Shown: positions 31,612 through 40,928 of the stretch, in pieces | How positions within the stretch are numbered: the first letter of the stretch is position 1 | How the letters are laid out: each line of letters opens with the position of its first letter | Origin: Clostridiales bacterium | Lineage (GTDB): Bacteria > Bacillota > Clostridia > Oscillospirales > Oscillospiraceae | Direction of reading: 5' to 3' | Assembly (NCBI GenBank): GCA_004553545.1 | Contig: SFLD01000018.1 | Coordinates: 1 to 43,026, forward strand | Length of the DNA: 43,026 nt | Notes under the pieces: model-generated | Databases searched by the model: none | What the model saw: the letters and a program-made list of their open reading frames with translations, nothing else | Told to the model about the DNA's origin: nothing | Position numbers and translations under genes: made by a program

Positions 31612-33804
31612 TCAGCCGCCCACTTCGATGACGCGGACGGTGCCGTCCTCCACATAGAGGGTCGCCTGGCTGGCGTAGGCCCGGGCCGCGTCCAGGGTGA
31701 TCCAGCTCTGGCTGTCCCGGTTGTAGCAGGCGACATCCGCCGGCACGGTATAGGTGACGCCGCCCGCCACCACGGCGGTCCGGCCGATCCAGGCGCTGTT
31801 GGAGACCTTGGTGATCTTGGTCAGCACCGTGACGCTGGTAAAGGTCTCGCCCCGGAGGACCGCCTTCACGAAGTCGCCATTGCTGACCGCGTAGGGGCAC
31901 TCAAAGCTGCCGCTCTCGGCCTTGACGCCGTTCTTGGCGTACTCCACGTTCAGCATCCGGGTATCCACGGTGAGATCGCCGAAGCTCTCCTCCACCACCT
32001 TCACGGACGCGCGGCCATAGAACACCGTTCCGCTGAGGCCGGTATCCAGCACGATGAGGTCCGCCTGGCCCGCCCAGTTGCTGTGGACATAGGAGATCTG
32101 GCCAGAGGGGATATTCTTCCCCAGCTGGGCCAGGGTGGTGCCCACGCCGCCGTCGAAGATCAGCACGGCGTCGGAGAGCTGCCGACCGCCCACGGTCCGC
32201 TTCGTGACATCCAGCTCGCCGGCCCCGCCGCTGAGGGCGGAGAGGCTCAGCTGGCCCCGGGCGGAGGCGCTGACGCTGACGGCCCGGCCGTCCAGGCTCT
32301 CCGCGGCGCTGCCGTTGAGGGCCAGCATGGAGCCGCCGCAGAGCATCCGGACCTTGCCGCCGCTGACGAGACCCACGGCGTTGCCCTGGCCGGCGGCGAT
32401 GGCACCGGCCACCTGACCGTCCGCCGTCAGCAGGAGGGTCATCGTCTGGCCGGGTTTGAACTTGGCCACGGAATCCATGGCGGTGGGCAGGACGGCGAAC
32501 TTGGTGCCGCCCAGCGCCGTGATACTGGTGGGCGCGGCGGGCGTGGGCTCGCAGGCCTCATAGAAGACGCTGACCCGGGTGTCGCAGACCCGGATGGCCC
32601 CGTCGGAGTAGATGGCCACGTCGTTCTTCCGGAGGTCGGAGGCGCTGATCTTCGCGCCGTTCTTATAGATGGCATAGCCGGTGTAGCCCCCCGCCAGGGC
32701 GTCGAAGCCCGCGGTGGAGCCGTTGGCGCTGACGATGACCGCGGCCTCGGCGGTGCGGACGCCGCCGCCCACCAGGACATAGGTCACCCGGCCGCTCTCG
32801 TCGAGGTAGAGGGTCAGGGCCTCGCCCGCGGCCAGCCAGCTGTAGACCTCGCCCCAGGTGGCGGCGCTGCCGTTGTAGTTGGTCTCGGTGGCGGCGGTGA
32901 CGCTGTACTTCACGCCCTTGCTGTCCACGATCTGGGTGCTGCTGGCGCTGGCCAGGGTCACGGCGCGGCTGGCGCCGGTGGCGGCGGCCAGGAAGGTCAT
33001 CACCCGGCCGCTGTGGTCCAGGATCAGGGTGCCCTTGCGGCCGTTGAGGAGGCCGGAGCCGCTCTTGCCCGCCATCTTGTAGATGCTGCCGTCGGAGGTC
33101 TCCATGGCACCGGCGGTGCCGTCCAGCGCCGTCGCGCTGCAGGAGACCAGGATGACGTTGCTCACCGTCTCACCCAGGGTGGCGGCGAAGGCGCCGCCGT
33201 CCTTGGTGTCGCAGCGGAGGAGGTTTGCGAAGAGCTTCGCGGCGTCGCCCCGGGTCAGGGCGGCGGAGGCCGCGAGGCCCAGGTTACGGGTGAGGCCGAT
33301 GCTCTCGGCCTCCGCCAGATACCCGGCGGGCCAGAGACCGCCCACGTCGGCGTCGGTATAGCCCAGCTGGCGCATGAGGATGGTGACGGCCTGGGCATAG
33401 GTCACGGTGCTGTCCGGCCGGAAGTAGCCGTCCGCAAAGCCCAGGATGATGGCCTTGCCCTTGGAGGCCAGATTGATGTAGCTGGCCGCCCAGTGGGAGG
33501 GCTTCACATCCGGGAAGACGGTGACGGTGCTGTACTTGCCCAGCTCCTTGCTGCAGCCCATGGCGTAGACCGCCATCTTGCAGAACTGGGCCCGGGTCAG
33601 GGTGGCGGCGGGACGGAAGGACCCGTCCTGAAAGCCGTCCAGCACGCCCAGCAGCTGCAGGGTCTCGATCTCGGCGGCGGTGTCCAGATCCGTCACGTCG
33701 GAAAAGGTCCGGGCCGTATTGCTGCCGGCGGCCAGGGCGCTGACCGTCCCCAGGGAGGCCAGCAGGCACAGCGCCAGCAGCGCGGATACGATGCGTTTCT
33801 TCAT
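31612..33804 (-). CDS. SLH-domain surface protein at the end of a MacB-type ABC operon
   Basis: A 730-residue exported protein. Signal peptide MKKRIVSALLALCLLASLGTVSALAAG; three SLH domains at about 28-80 (TFSDVTDL...TRAQFCKMAVYAMG), 95-150 (FPDVKPSHWAASYINLASKG...YAQAVTILMRQLGY) and 160-205. The rest is beta-rich and Ala/Gly/Thr-rich, with repeated elements such as TLILDHSGRVMTFLAA, TLYLDESGRVTYVLVGG and TLLLTADGQVAGAIAAG, suggesting internal duplications. I recognise no catalytic motif. Start chosen at the ATG at 33804 (signal peptide, AAGGAG upstream); the frame is open for another 146 meaningless residues. It begins 17 bases after the permease stop, so it is the fourth gene of the adaptor-ATPase-permease operon and may be its wall-located partner or its cargo. 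Confidence 0.88.
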   Translation of the reverse strand: MKKRIVSALLALCLLASLGTVSALAAGSNTARTFSDVTDLDTAAEIETLQLLGVLDGFQDGSFRPAATLTRAQFCKMAVYAMGCSKELGKYSTVTVFPDVKPSHWAASYINLASKGKAIILGFADGYFRPDSTVTYAQAVTILMRQLGYTDADVGGLWPAGYLAEAESIGLTRNLGLAASAALTRGDAAKLFANLLRCDTKDGGAFAATLGETVSNVILVSCSATALDGTAGAMETSDGSIYKMAGKSGSGLLNGRKGTLILDHSGRVMTFLAAATGASRAVTLASASSTQIVDSKGVKYSVTAATETNYNGSAATWGEVYSWLAAGEALTLYLDESGRVTYVLVGGGVRTAEAAVIVSANGSTAGFDALAGGYTGYAIYKNGAKISASDLRKNDVAIYSDGAIRVCDTRVSVFYEACEPTPAAPTSITALGGTKFAVLPTAMDSVAKFKPGQTMTLLLTADGQVAGAIAAGQGNAVGLVSGGKVRMLCGGSMLALNGSAAESLDGRAVSVSASARGQLSLSALSGGAGELDVTKRTVGGRQLSDAVLIFDGGVGTTLAQLGKNIPSGQISYVHSNWAGQADLIVLDTGLSGTVFYGRASVKVVEESFGDLTVDTRMLNVEYAKNGVKAESGSFECPYAVSNGDFVKAVLRGETFTSVTVLTKITKVSNSAWIGRTAVVAGGVTYTVPADVACYNRDSQSWITLDAARAYASQATLYVEDGTVRVIEVGG

Positions 33805-33821
33805 TTGCTTTCCACTCTCCT

Positions 33822-35087
33822 TTATTCCGCCCGCAGCGCTTCCACAGGCTGGAGCTTCGACGCCTTCGCGGCGGGATAGATACCGAAGATCACGCCCAGC
33901 AGCACGGACAGGCCGAAGGCCGCCAGGGTGACCCAGAGGGCCGGGTAAATGGTCATCTGCACGATGCGCTGACTCAGCACCACGCTGCAGACCGTTCCCA
34001 CCAGGATGCCCACGATGCCGCCGAGACCGCAGAGCATGGCCGCCTCGATGAGGAACTGGCTGACGATGCTGGCTCTCGTGGCGCCGATGGCCCGGCGGAT
34101 GCCGATCTCCCGGGTGCGCTCCGTCACCGTCACCAGCATGATGTTCATGATGCCGATGCCGCCCACCACCAGAGAGATGGCGGCGATGCCGCCCAGCACC
34201 AGGGAGATCATGGTCATGTACTCGTTGGAGTCCTGCTGCCACTGGCTCTCGGAGTAGACGTTGACGCTGCCGGTAGAGAGATCCACCTGGCCCTTGATGT
34301 AGGTGCCGATCTCGGTGATGGCCTGGCTGAGGGTCTCATTGTCCCGGGCCTTCACCAGGTACTCCTGATTGCTGTTGTCGCCGCCCAGGATCCGGGAGGC
34401 GGTGTAGGGATAGACGATGAAGTTATCCATCTGGTAGGCGTTGGAGCTGTCGGGCTCCACCCGGGCGTTGTAGACGCCGATGATGCGGAAGGCGTTGCCG
34501 TTCACCAGCAGCTCCTTGCCCACGGGGTCGGCGCTGCCGAAGAAGACCTTCGCCGCCTGGGCGCCCAGGACGCAGACCTGCTTGTAGCCCTTGCAGTCCA
34601 GCCAGGCGAGATCCCGGCCGCTCCCCACCGTCAGGTTGTTGCAGGCGGAGTACTGATCCGAGCCGTAGTACTGCTGGGGCGGGCTGCTGATGACGTTCCA
34701 GTTGTCGTCGTACTGCCACTCCATATTGGCGGTGGACTTCGTGCCGTAGGTGGCTGTGGCGCTGCAGCTGGCGGTGGGGGTCACGCCGATCACCAGATCC
34801 TGGATGCTGTTGCAGAACTGGTAGAGCTTATCGAAGTAGTCCGGGGCGGGAAGGGGGTTGCCCTGCTCGTCGTAGCTCCAGCTGTAGACTCTGACGGTGA
34901 TGCGGTTGGTGCCCATGGCCTCAAACTGCTCCATAGACTTGGCCTTCATGCCCTCCATGATGGAGACGATGGTCATCACCGCCGCGATGCCGATGAAGAT
35001 GGAGAGGATGGTCAGGGCGCTGCGGCCCTTCTTGCCCCAGATGGACTTCCACGCCATCTTGAATGCCTGGCCGATGTTCACTGCCAA
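33822..35087 (-). CDS. MacB/FtsX-type ABC transporter permease
   Basis: A 421-residue membrane protein of the MacB_PCD-FtsX type. One N-terminal membrane helix (about 22-45, ALTILSIFIGIAAVMTIVSIMEG) is followed by a large extracytoplasmic domain (about 50-290) containing VCVLGAQAAKVFFGSADPVGKELLVNGNAFRIIGV. Three more helices form the FtsX domain (about 295-415): LVLGGIAAISLVVGGIGIMNIMLV, the coupling segment TERTREIGIRRAIGATRASI, and LLGVIFGIYPAAKASKLQPVEALRAE. Such pumps drive mechanotransmission, not transport through the membrane, to export peptides, toxins or lipids. Its start overlaps the end of the ATPase gene by 10 bases. Together with the HlyD-like gene upstream it matches YknXYZ-type systems. 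Confidence 0.94.
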   Translation of the reverse strand: MAVNIGQAFKMAWKSIWGKKGRSALTILSIFIGIAAVMTIVSIMEGMKAKSMEQFEAMGTNRITVRVYSWSYDEQGNPLPAPDYFDKLYQFCNSIQDLVIGVTPTASCSATATYGTKSTANMEWQYDDNWNVISSPPQQYYGSDQYSACNNLTVGSGRDLAWLDCKGYKQVCVLGAQAAKVFFGSADPVGKELLVNGNAFRIIGVYNARVEPDSSNAYQMDNFIVYPYTASRILGGDNSNQEYLVKARDNETLSQAITEIGTYIKGQVDLSTGSVNVYSESQWQQDSNEYMTMISLVLGGIAAISLVVGGIGIMNIMLVTVTERTREIGIRRAIGATRASIVSQFLIEAAMLCGLGGIVGILVGTVCSVVLSQRIVQMTIYPALWVTLAAFGLSVLLGVIFGIYPAAKASKLQPVEALRAE

Positions 35088-35782
35088 TCCACCTCCTGCC
35101 GCTGATCCGAGACGATCCTGCCGTCAGAGAGGCGCACCATCCGGGGCGCCGTGGCGGCGATGCCGTTGTCATGGGTGATGAGGATGATGGTGCTGCCCTC
35201 CCGGTTGAGCTGCTGGAGGAACTTCAGCACCTGCTGGCCCGTCCGGGAGTCCAGCGCGCCGGTGGGCTCATCCGCCATGATGACCGGGGGATGGGCGGAG
35301 ATGGCCCGGGCGATGGCCACCCGCTGCTGCTGGCCGCCGGACATCTGGGTGGGATAGTGCTTGCGCCGGTCGGCGAGGCCCACCCGGTTCAGCGCCTCCA
35401 GGGCCAGCTCCTTCCGGTCAATGGGGTCGATGCCCCGGTAGATGAGGGGCAGCTCCACGTTCTCCTGCACGGTGAGGGTCTGGATCAGGTTATACTGCTG
35501 AAAGATGAAGCCGATCTCCTGGTTGCGGATGTGGGAGAGCTGCCCGTCGGAGAGATCCTGGACATCCGTGCCGTCCAGAAGGTAGGTGCCCCGGGTGGGG
35601 ATATCCAGGCAGCCCAGGACGTTCATGAGGGTGGACTTGCCGCAGCCGGACTGGCCCACCACGGCCACGAACTCCCCGTGGTCGATGGTCAGCGAGATGC
35701 CGTCCAGCGCGCGGACCTCGCTCTCCAGGCCCTCGCTGTAGATCTTGTAGACATCCCGCAGTTCAATGAGATGCTCTGCCAT
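35078..35782 (-). CDS. MacB/LolD-type ABC transporter ATPase
   Basis: A 234-residue ATPase powering the neighbouring permease. Walker A VGQSGCGKSTLMNVLG (about 41-56), Q-loop IGFIFQQYNLIQTLTVQENVELPL (about 90-113), signature MSGGQQQRVAIARAI (about 146-160) and Walker B VIMADEPTGALDSRTG (about 165-180) are all intact, plus the switch His in LITHDNG. The TGALDS sequence is typical of the LolD/MacB/YknY class. It lies 5 bases after the adaptor stop and overlaps the permease start, so the three are translated as a unit. Confidence 0.95.
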   Translation of the reverse strand: MAEHLIELRDVYKIYSEGLESEVRALDGISLTIDHGEFVAVVGQSGCGKSTLMNVLGCLDIPTRGTYLLDGTDVQDLSDGQLSHIRNQEIGFIFQQYNLIQTLTVQENVELPLIYRGIDPIDRKELALEALNRVGLADRRKHYPTQMSGGQQQRVAIARAISAHPPVIMADEPTGALDSRTGQQVLKFLQQLNREGSTIILITHDNGIAATAPRMVRLSDGRIVSDQRQEVDWQ

Positions 35783-35787
35783 AGGCG

Positions 35788-37403
35788 TTAACCCCAGACC
35801 TCGGAGGTGATCATCTGGGTGAAGACCACGGTGCCTTCCTCCACGCCGGACTTGATCTCCACGTTATAGTCATCGGAAATGCCGATCTCCACCGGCACGG
35901 GATAGAAGCCCGCGGGGATCTCCTCGCCGGTATCCGGCAGCTCGATGGCGTTGTCCGGGGCGGAGTCCGCCTGGACGTAGACCACCGTCTGCATCTCGCC
36001 GGTGTCCATGGTCACGGTGCGCACCGCCTGCAGGGGCAGCACCAGGCAGCTGTCCACCTGGGAGGCCACGAGGGAGTAGTTGATGGAGCTGTTGACCTGC
36101 AGCGTCCCCTCGCTGTTGTCGGCGGAGATGACGTGTCCACCGTGCCGTAGGCGATGTTGTCCCACTGGTCCAGCTCCACGCTCATGCCGGGCTGGACAAA
36201 GCTGATGTTCCGCTCGTCCACCTGGGCGCTGACGGTGACGGTGTTGACGTCGGAGATGGTGACGAGGGTGGCGTTGGCCTGCAGCTCCTGCCCCGGCGTC
36301 ACGGAAAGGCCGATGACCTTGCCGTCGATGGGAGCCACGGCATTGCAGTTGGCGAGGTTTTTCTCCGCCTGCTCCAGGGTCTTCCGCGCCTCCTCCAGGC
36401 TCTGCTCGATGGAGAAGATCTCGTTCTCGCTGTCCTGGCCGTCGATGCGGACCAGGACCTGGCCGCCGCTGACGCTGAGGTAGTTGAGGAGGTTGGCGGA
36501 GACCACGGTGCCGTTGACGGTGGAGCAGAGGTCGCTGCTGCGGTTATACTCCAGCTTGCCGCTCTCGTAGGGGTAGACGGCCTCGCCGCCCACGGTCAGG
36601 CTGGCGGAAGCCTCCATGTCCGCCGTCAGGGTGCCGGGGTTCGTCACAACAACGGTGGCCTCGAAGAGCTTGGAGCCCTCGGGGGTGATGCGGCTCACCA
36701 TATGTACGCTCTCCACGGTGCCGCTGAGGGTGGTCATGAGAGCCGGGATGGAGACGGTGGCCGTCTGCCCCGCCTTGATCTCCCCGGCGTAGGCGTAGGA
36801 GAAGTACTGGGTCAGGCGCATCTTGGTGTCGTCCACCAGGGTCGCCACCTTCTCGCCCTTGGAGATGGGGTCGCCGGGCTGCTTCTCCACCACGTCCAGG
36901 AGCTTGCCGCTGTAGGTGGCGGCGAGATTCAGGCCCGCGATGTCCTTGCGGAGGCTGTCCAGCTGCTTCTCATAGCCCTCCACCTGGGAGCGGGCGGACT
37001 CCACCGCCGTCTTGGCCGCCGGGGAGTCGATGGTGAAGAGGGGCTGGCCCGCCGTCACCAGGTCGCCCTCGGAGACCATCACGTCCAGCACGGTGCCGGG
37101 GGTGGTGAGGATCATGGTCTCGCTGTTCCGGGCCTTTACGGTGCCGGTGCCCTCCACCTGGGCGGTGATGGAGCCGTACTGCACCACCTCCGTGCCCACA
37201 TCCTTGCTGCCGCTGCCGCCCTTGCCGCCCAGCAGCTTCCAGGCGGCGAAGGCCGCCGCCAGTAGCACCACCACGACGATGAGAGTGCGGATGCGCTTGC
37301 GGCGCTGCTTCTTGCTGAGGGTCTTCTTCTCCGGCACCGCCGGAGCTGCCTCGGTCTGGAAGGTATCGTTCCCCTCCAGGACCGGATCCTTGACTTCCGC
37401 CAT
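35788..37403 (-). pseudogene. HlyD/YknX-like membrane-fusion adaptor, interrupted by a one-base frameshift
   Basis: Adaptor subunit of the MacB-type transporter. Start ATG at 37403 (MAEVKDPVLEGNDTF) with AAAGGAG upstream. One membrane helix (about 42-62, IRTLIVVVVLLAAAFAAWKLL) follows a basic stretch KKQRRKRIR. Then come a barrel-sandwich segment (YGSITAQVEGTGTVKARNSE), a short coiled coil (SARSQVEGYEKQLDSLRKDIAG), a second lipoyl-like part (EARKTLEQAEKNLANCNAVAPIDGKVIG) and beta-barrel (SVELDQWDNIAYGTV). The frame breaks at about 36136. The other frame resumes HVISADNSEGTLQVNSSINYSL and runs to the stop at 35788. One base is missing; restored length about 538 residues. The downstream ATPase and permease are intact and the operon promoter is good, so the lesion is recent or an assembly error. 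Confidence 0.88.
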
Positions 37404-37465
37404 AGTTCGATTCTCCTTTACATGCATACTGCGGGGATGGGACGCCCATCCTCCAGGGGGTCTCT

Positions 37466-37509
37466 ACTGTACCGCATAGGTTAGTACAGTTCTCCGGGGA
37501 AAGCAACAA
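37466..37509 (-). promoter_or_regulatory. Promoter and operator-like repeat of the adaptor-ABC-SLH operon
   Basis: Minus strand: -35 TTGTTG (37509-37504), 17-base spacer, -10 TACTAA (37486-37481) with TG before it. An inverted repeat ACTGTAC (37466-37472) / GTACAGT (37484-37490) covers the -10 and start site, as expected for a repressor operator. No regulator gene is adjacent. Confidence 0.6.
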
Positions 37510-37631
37510 CAAAAAGGTTACAGTTTTGTTCCTTTTCAGAAAATTCACATTTGCCCTGTGACACGCTCCGACCCCCGTCCCCACCCGCCGGGAAGAGGGG
37601 GCGGTCTCCCCGTCAAAATGCCCCCGACGCG

Positions 37632-37664
37632 AAAAAAGAGAGCGGACGCAAGTCCGCTCTCTTT
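37632..37664 (-). terminator. Terminator of the TRAP transporter operon
   Basis: Perfect 10-bp stem (37638-37647 / 37652-37661), loop GCAA, with T6 on the minus strand, 27 bases after the permease stop. Confidence 0.9.
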
Positions 37665-37690
37665 CTCTCTCAGGGAAGGGATATCCGCTC

Positions 37691-39679
37691 TCAGGCGGCG
37701 GCAGGGGTCTTCCTGGCCGCGGTCCGCTGCCAGAGCACGACGCCGGCCACCAGCAAAAAGCCGATGAGGTCGCTGACGGTGCCGGGGATCATCATGCAGA
37801 GGCCGCCCGCCACCAGGGCCACCCGGAAGACCCAGGGGATGTGCCGGTAGAGGTTGCCGTTCAGGGCCGCGGCGATGCCGAAGAGACCCAGCAGGGCGCT
37901 GAGGATGATCTGCACCACCTCCAGCCAGCTGCCCACGTTGATGAAGAGCATGGCCGGACTGTAGGCGAAGATGTAGGGCACGATGAAGGCGGCGATGGCA
38001 AGCTTCGTGGCGTTGACGCCGGTCTTCATGGGGTTTGCCTTGGCGATGGCCGCGCCGGCGTAGGCCGCGAGGGCCACCGGCGGGGTGATGTCCGCCACGA
38101 TGCCGAAGTAGAAGACGAAGAAGTAGGCGGCCATGTCCGGCAGGCCCATCTTGATGAGGATGGGGGCACAGGTGGAGGCCATGATGCAGAAGTTGGCCGT
38201 GGTGGGCACGCCCATGCCCAGGACGATGCAGCAGAACATGGTGAGGAAGAGGCCGATGAACATGGCGAGGGCCGGGATGGGCACAAGGGAGGTGACGGCC
38301 AGCACGCCGGAGATCAGCTTGGAGGCGAGGCCCGTCACGGTGACGCAGCCCGCGATCATGCCCGCCATGCCGCAGGCAACGGACACGGTGATGGCGCCCT
38401 TGCCGCCGGCTTCCAGGGCCTCCAGGATCTTCTCGGGGGTCAGGCGCTCCTTGTGGTTGAGGAAGCCCACCAGGACCGCCGCCAGGATGGAGAAGACCGC
38501 GGCCCGCTGCATGGTGGTGGTACCGGCGCTCACCAGCCACACCAGCAGCACCAGGGGGGCCAGCAGGTAGATCTGGGTGCCCAGGTCACGCCACTTGGGC
38601 AGCTCGCTCATGGGGATGCCCTTGAGGCCCAGCTTCTTGGCCTCCAGATGGACGGCGATGAAGATGCCGGTGAAGTAGAGGACCGCCGGGAGGATGGCCT
38701 TCACGGCCACGGTGGCGTAGGGGACCTTCATGTACTCCGCCAGCAGGAAGGCGGCGGCGCCCATGATGGGGGGCATGATCTGCCCGCCGGTGGAGGCGGC
38801 GGCCTCCACAGCCCCGGCGAACTCCGGCTTGTAGCCAGTCTTCTTCATCATGGGGATGGTGACAGAGCCCGTGGTGACGGTATTGCCCACGGAGGAGCCG
38901 GAGACCATGCCGCAGAGGGCGGAGGAGATGACGGCCACCTTGGCCGGGCCGCCGGAGGACCAGCCGGCCAGCTTATTGGCGAGAGAGATGAAGAAGTTGG
39001 CGATGCCGGTGCGCTCCAGAAAGGCGCCGAAGATGATGAAGAGGACGATGTACTTATAGCAGGTGCTGATGGGGGTGCCGATGGCGCCGGAGGTGGTGTA
39101 GAACAGGGTGTAGGACACCCGGCGCAGCACCTGGAGGAAGGTCTTCCCCGGGGCGGAGAGGAGGTTCACGAAGGTGTAGATGAGGAGCGCGCCCACGACG
39201 AAGAGGATGGGCAGGCCCACGCAGCGGCGGCAGAGCTCCATGAGGCAGAGGATGCCGACAACGGCGATGATGATCTGGGGGAGACCGATGTTCACGGACA
39301 TCTGGATGATCTTCATGGCGTTGGCGGTATAGTAGAAGAAGCAGCCCGCGCCCACGATCATGAGAAGGATATCGTACCAGGGCATGTAGTTGGTGCGGAC
39401 GTGGTGCTTGCTGGCGGGGTAATTGAGGTAGCCGATGACCACGATGCAGCCCAGGAAGGCGGAGAGGCGGACCTCCTGCCCGGCGGTGCTGAAGAGGGTC
39501 ATGCCGATGCAGTACAGGGAGAAGACGGCCATCAGCCAGCGCAGGGCGATCTTCTGCCAGCCCTCCCAGATGCGGACGTTGGACTCCCGGTCATACTTCT
39601 TCATGACCTGGTCCACGTCCATCCCGGCGTGGGGATCCTCCGCAGCGGGAGCGGAATGGGTCTTTTTCAGGAAACTCAT
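37691..39679 (-). CDS. TRAP transporter fused permease (DctQ-DctM type, TAXI class)
   Basis: A 662-residue membrane protein joining the small (4-helix, about 40-185) and large (12-helix, about 190-640) TRAP subunits in one chain, as is usual for TAXI-type TRAP importers. Recognisable segments: YKYIVLFIIFGAFLERTGIANFFI, VISSALCGMVSGSSVGNTVTTG, EAAASTGGQIMPPIMGAAAFL (about 285-305) and GMGVPTTANFCIMA (about 485-498), the second repeat of the transport motif, then ADITPPVALAAYAG. It imports an organic acid by Na+ or proton symport with the receptor encoded upstream. GGGAGG precedes the ATG. A GC-rich hairpin (39781-39804) lies between it and the receptor gene. The substrate is not determinable from sequence. 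Confidence 0.94.
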   Translation of the reverse strand: MSFLKKTHSAPAAEDPHAGMDVDQVMKKYDRESNVRIWEGWQKIALRWLMAVFSLYCIGMTLFSTAGQEVRLSAFLGCIVVIGYLNYPASKHHVRTNYMPWYDILLMIVGAGCFFYYTANAMKIIQMSVNIGLPQIIIAVVGILCLMELCRRCVGLPILFVVGALLIYTFVNLLSAPGKTFLQVLRRVSYTLFYTTSGAIGTPISTCYKYIVLFIIFGAFLERTGIANFFISLANKLAGWSSGGPAKVAVISSALCGMVSGSSVGNTVTTGSVTIPMMKKTGYKPEFAGAVEAAASTGGQIMPPIMGAAAFLLAEYMKVPYATVAVKAILPAVLYFTGIFIAVHLEAKKLGLKGIPMSELPKWRDLGTQIYLLAPLVLLVWLVSAGTTTMQRAAVFSILAAVLVGFLNHKERLTPEKILEALEAGGKGAITVSVACGMAGMIAGCVTVTGLASKLISGVLAVTSLVPIPALAMFIGLFLTMFCCIVLGMGVPTTANFCIMASTCAPILIKMGLPDMAAYFFVFYFGIVADITPPVALAAYAGAAIAKANPMKTGVNATKLAIAAFIVPYIFAYSPAMLFINVGSWLEVVQIILSALLGLFGIAAALNGNLYRHIPWVFRVALVAGGLCMMIPGTVSDLIGFLLVAGVVLWQRTAARKTPAAA

Positions 39680-39780
39680 AGGGGGTTCCTCCCTTTCTCA
39701 AAAGCTCACTCTCCGGAGGCCGGATGACTCGGTACCATTCCACTGATGCCGACTCATCCGCTCCTGAAAGCGGCGAGGGA

Positions 39781-39804
39781 CTGCGGCGGGAAGCCCCGCC
39801 GCAG
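39781..39804 (-). terminator. Intercistronic hairpin between TAXI receptor and TRAP permease
   Basis: A perfect 10-bp GC stem (39781-39790 / 39795-39804), loop AAGC. T5 stands on the plus-strand side only, so on the coding (minus) strand it should slow or stabilise rather than stop transcription, favouring receptor over permease. Confidence 0.5.
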
Positions 39805-39846
39805 CCCTTTTTCCGGGTCTTGCCCGTTCAGATGCCGTTCAGGTAT

Positions 39847-40854
39847 TTACTTGGTGGGGACGGTGATGCCCTTCTCGGCGAAGTACTTGGCGGCACCGGG
39901 ATGATAGGGAACGGCGGTGACGCTGGCGGCGAAGGTCAGATCCAGCTCGGAAGCCTTTCCGTGGGAGAGGTTGGCGGCGTTCTCATAGATGTCGGAGACG
40001 AAGTTGTAGATGTCGTCCTCAGAGACGTCGTCCCGGGCGATGACCACGGCGCCCACGGCCACGGTGGTAGCCTCGGGAGTGCCGGGATAAGTGTCGGCGG
40101 GGATGGTGGTCTTGCTGTAGTAGGGGGAGGCAGCCAGGAGGGTATCGATGTGGGCGTCATCCAGGCTCACGAGGTAGACATCCTTGGTGGTGGCCAGGGA
40201 GGAGATGGCGTTGGTGGGGGCGCCGGCCACGATGAAGGCGGCGTCGATGGTGCCGTCGGTGAGGCTGTCGGCGCTGTCGCCGAAGGACTGGTAGTTGGCG
40301 ATGATCTGGGTGAACTCGCCCTTGTCGTTGAGGTCGCCCAGGCCGTAGGCGCTGAGGATGTCAACGGCGTTGAAGTACACGCCGGAGCCGGCGGCACCCA
40401 CGGAGACCTTCTTGCCCGCGAGGTCGGCAACGGTCTTGATGTCGGGGTTGCAGGTCACGATCTGCACCTGCTCCATGTAGAGGTTGGCCACGGTGGAGAA
40501 GCCGGTGTAGGCGCCGGTGTCGGCGAAGGTGCTGGTGCCGTTATAGGCGTAAGCCATAACGTCGGACTGGCAGAAGCCCAGCTGGGCATCGCCGCTCTGC
40601 AGCAGCAGGACGTTGGCCTTGGAGCCGTCGGAGCTGATGGCGGTGACGTTGGTGGCGGTGTTGGCGGAGACATCCTGGGCGATGACGCCGCCGAAGGCGT
40701 AGTAGGTGCCGGTCTCACCGCCGGTGGTGAAGATCAGGTCGCCGCCGGCGGGAGCGGCGGAGCCGGAGCCGGCAGGGGTGCCGCTGTCGCCGCAGCCGGC
40801 CAGCAGGGTCAGTGTCATCACGGCGCTCAGCGCCAGAGTCAGAAACTTCTTCAT
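39847..40854 (-). CDS. TAXI-family TRAP substrate-binding lipoprotein
   Basis: Extracellular receptor of the TRAP importer, 335 residues. Signal peptide MKKFLTLALSAVMTLTLLAGC with a lipobox Cys21, then a Gly/Ser/Ala-rich linker. The family hallmark FTTGGETGTYYAFGGVIAQDV (about 42-62) and the segments GDAQLGFCQSDVMAYAYNG and GKKVSVGAAGSGVYFNAVDIL follow. Start at 40854 (AAAGGAG 8 bases upstream); a longer frame to 40917 adds residues before the signal peptide and is rejected. It has its own promoter and is followed by the fused permease. TAXI receptors bind glutamate, dicarboxylates or related acids; which is unclear here. Confidence 0.94.
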   Translation of the reverse strand: MKKFLTLALSAVMTLTLLAGCGDSGTPAGSGSAAPAGGDLIFTTGGETGTYYAFGGVIAQDVSANTATNVTAISSDGSKANVLLLQSGDAQLGFCQSDVMAYAYNGTSTFADTGAYTGFSTVANLYMEQVQIVTCNPDIKTVADLAGKKVSVGAAGSGVYFNAVDILSAYGLGDLNDKGEFTQIIANYQSFGDSADSLTDGTIDAAFIVAGAPTNAISSLATTKDVYLVSLDDAHIDTLLAASPYYSKTTIPADTYPGTPEATTVAVGAVVIARDDVSEDDIYNFVSDIYENAANLSHGKASELDLTFAASVTAVPYHPGAAKYFAEKGITVPTK

Positions 40855-40928
40855 AACAGGTTCTCCTTTTCGATCCGATTTGTGGGCCTTTCCTGCGGGA
40901 GGTATCCTCCCTTTCATTCGATGTGCAT

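Noticed and set aside
30466..33879. Long plus-strand open frame (1,137 codons) spanning MATE, terminator and SLH gene
   Set aside because: It runs through a strong terminator and through two real genes in other frames, with low-complexity translation.
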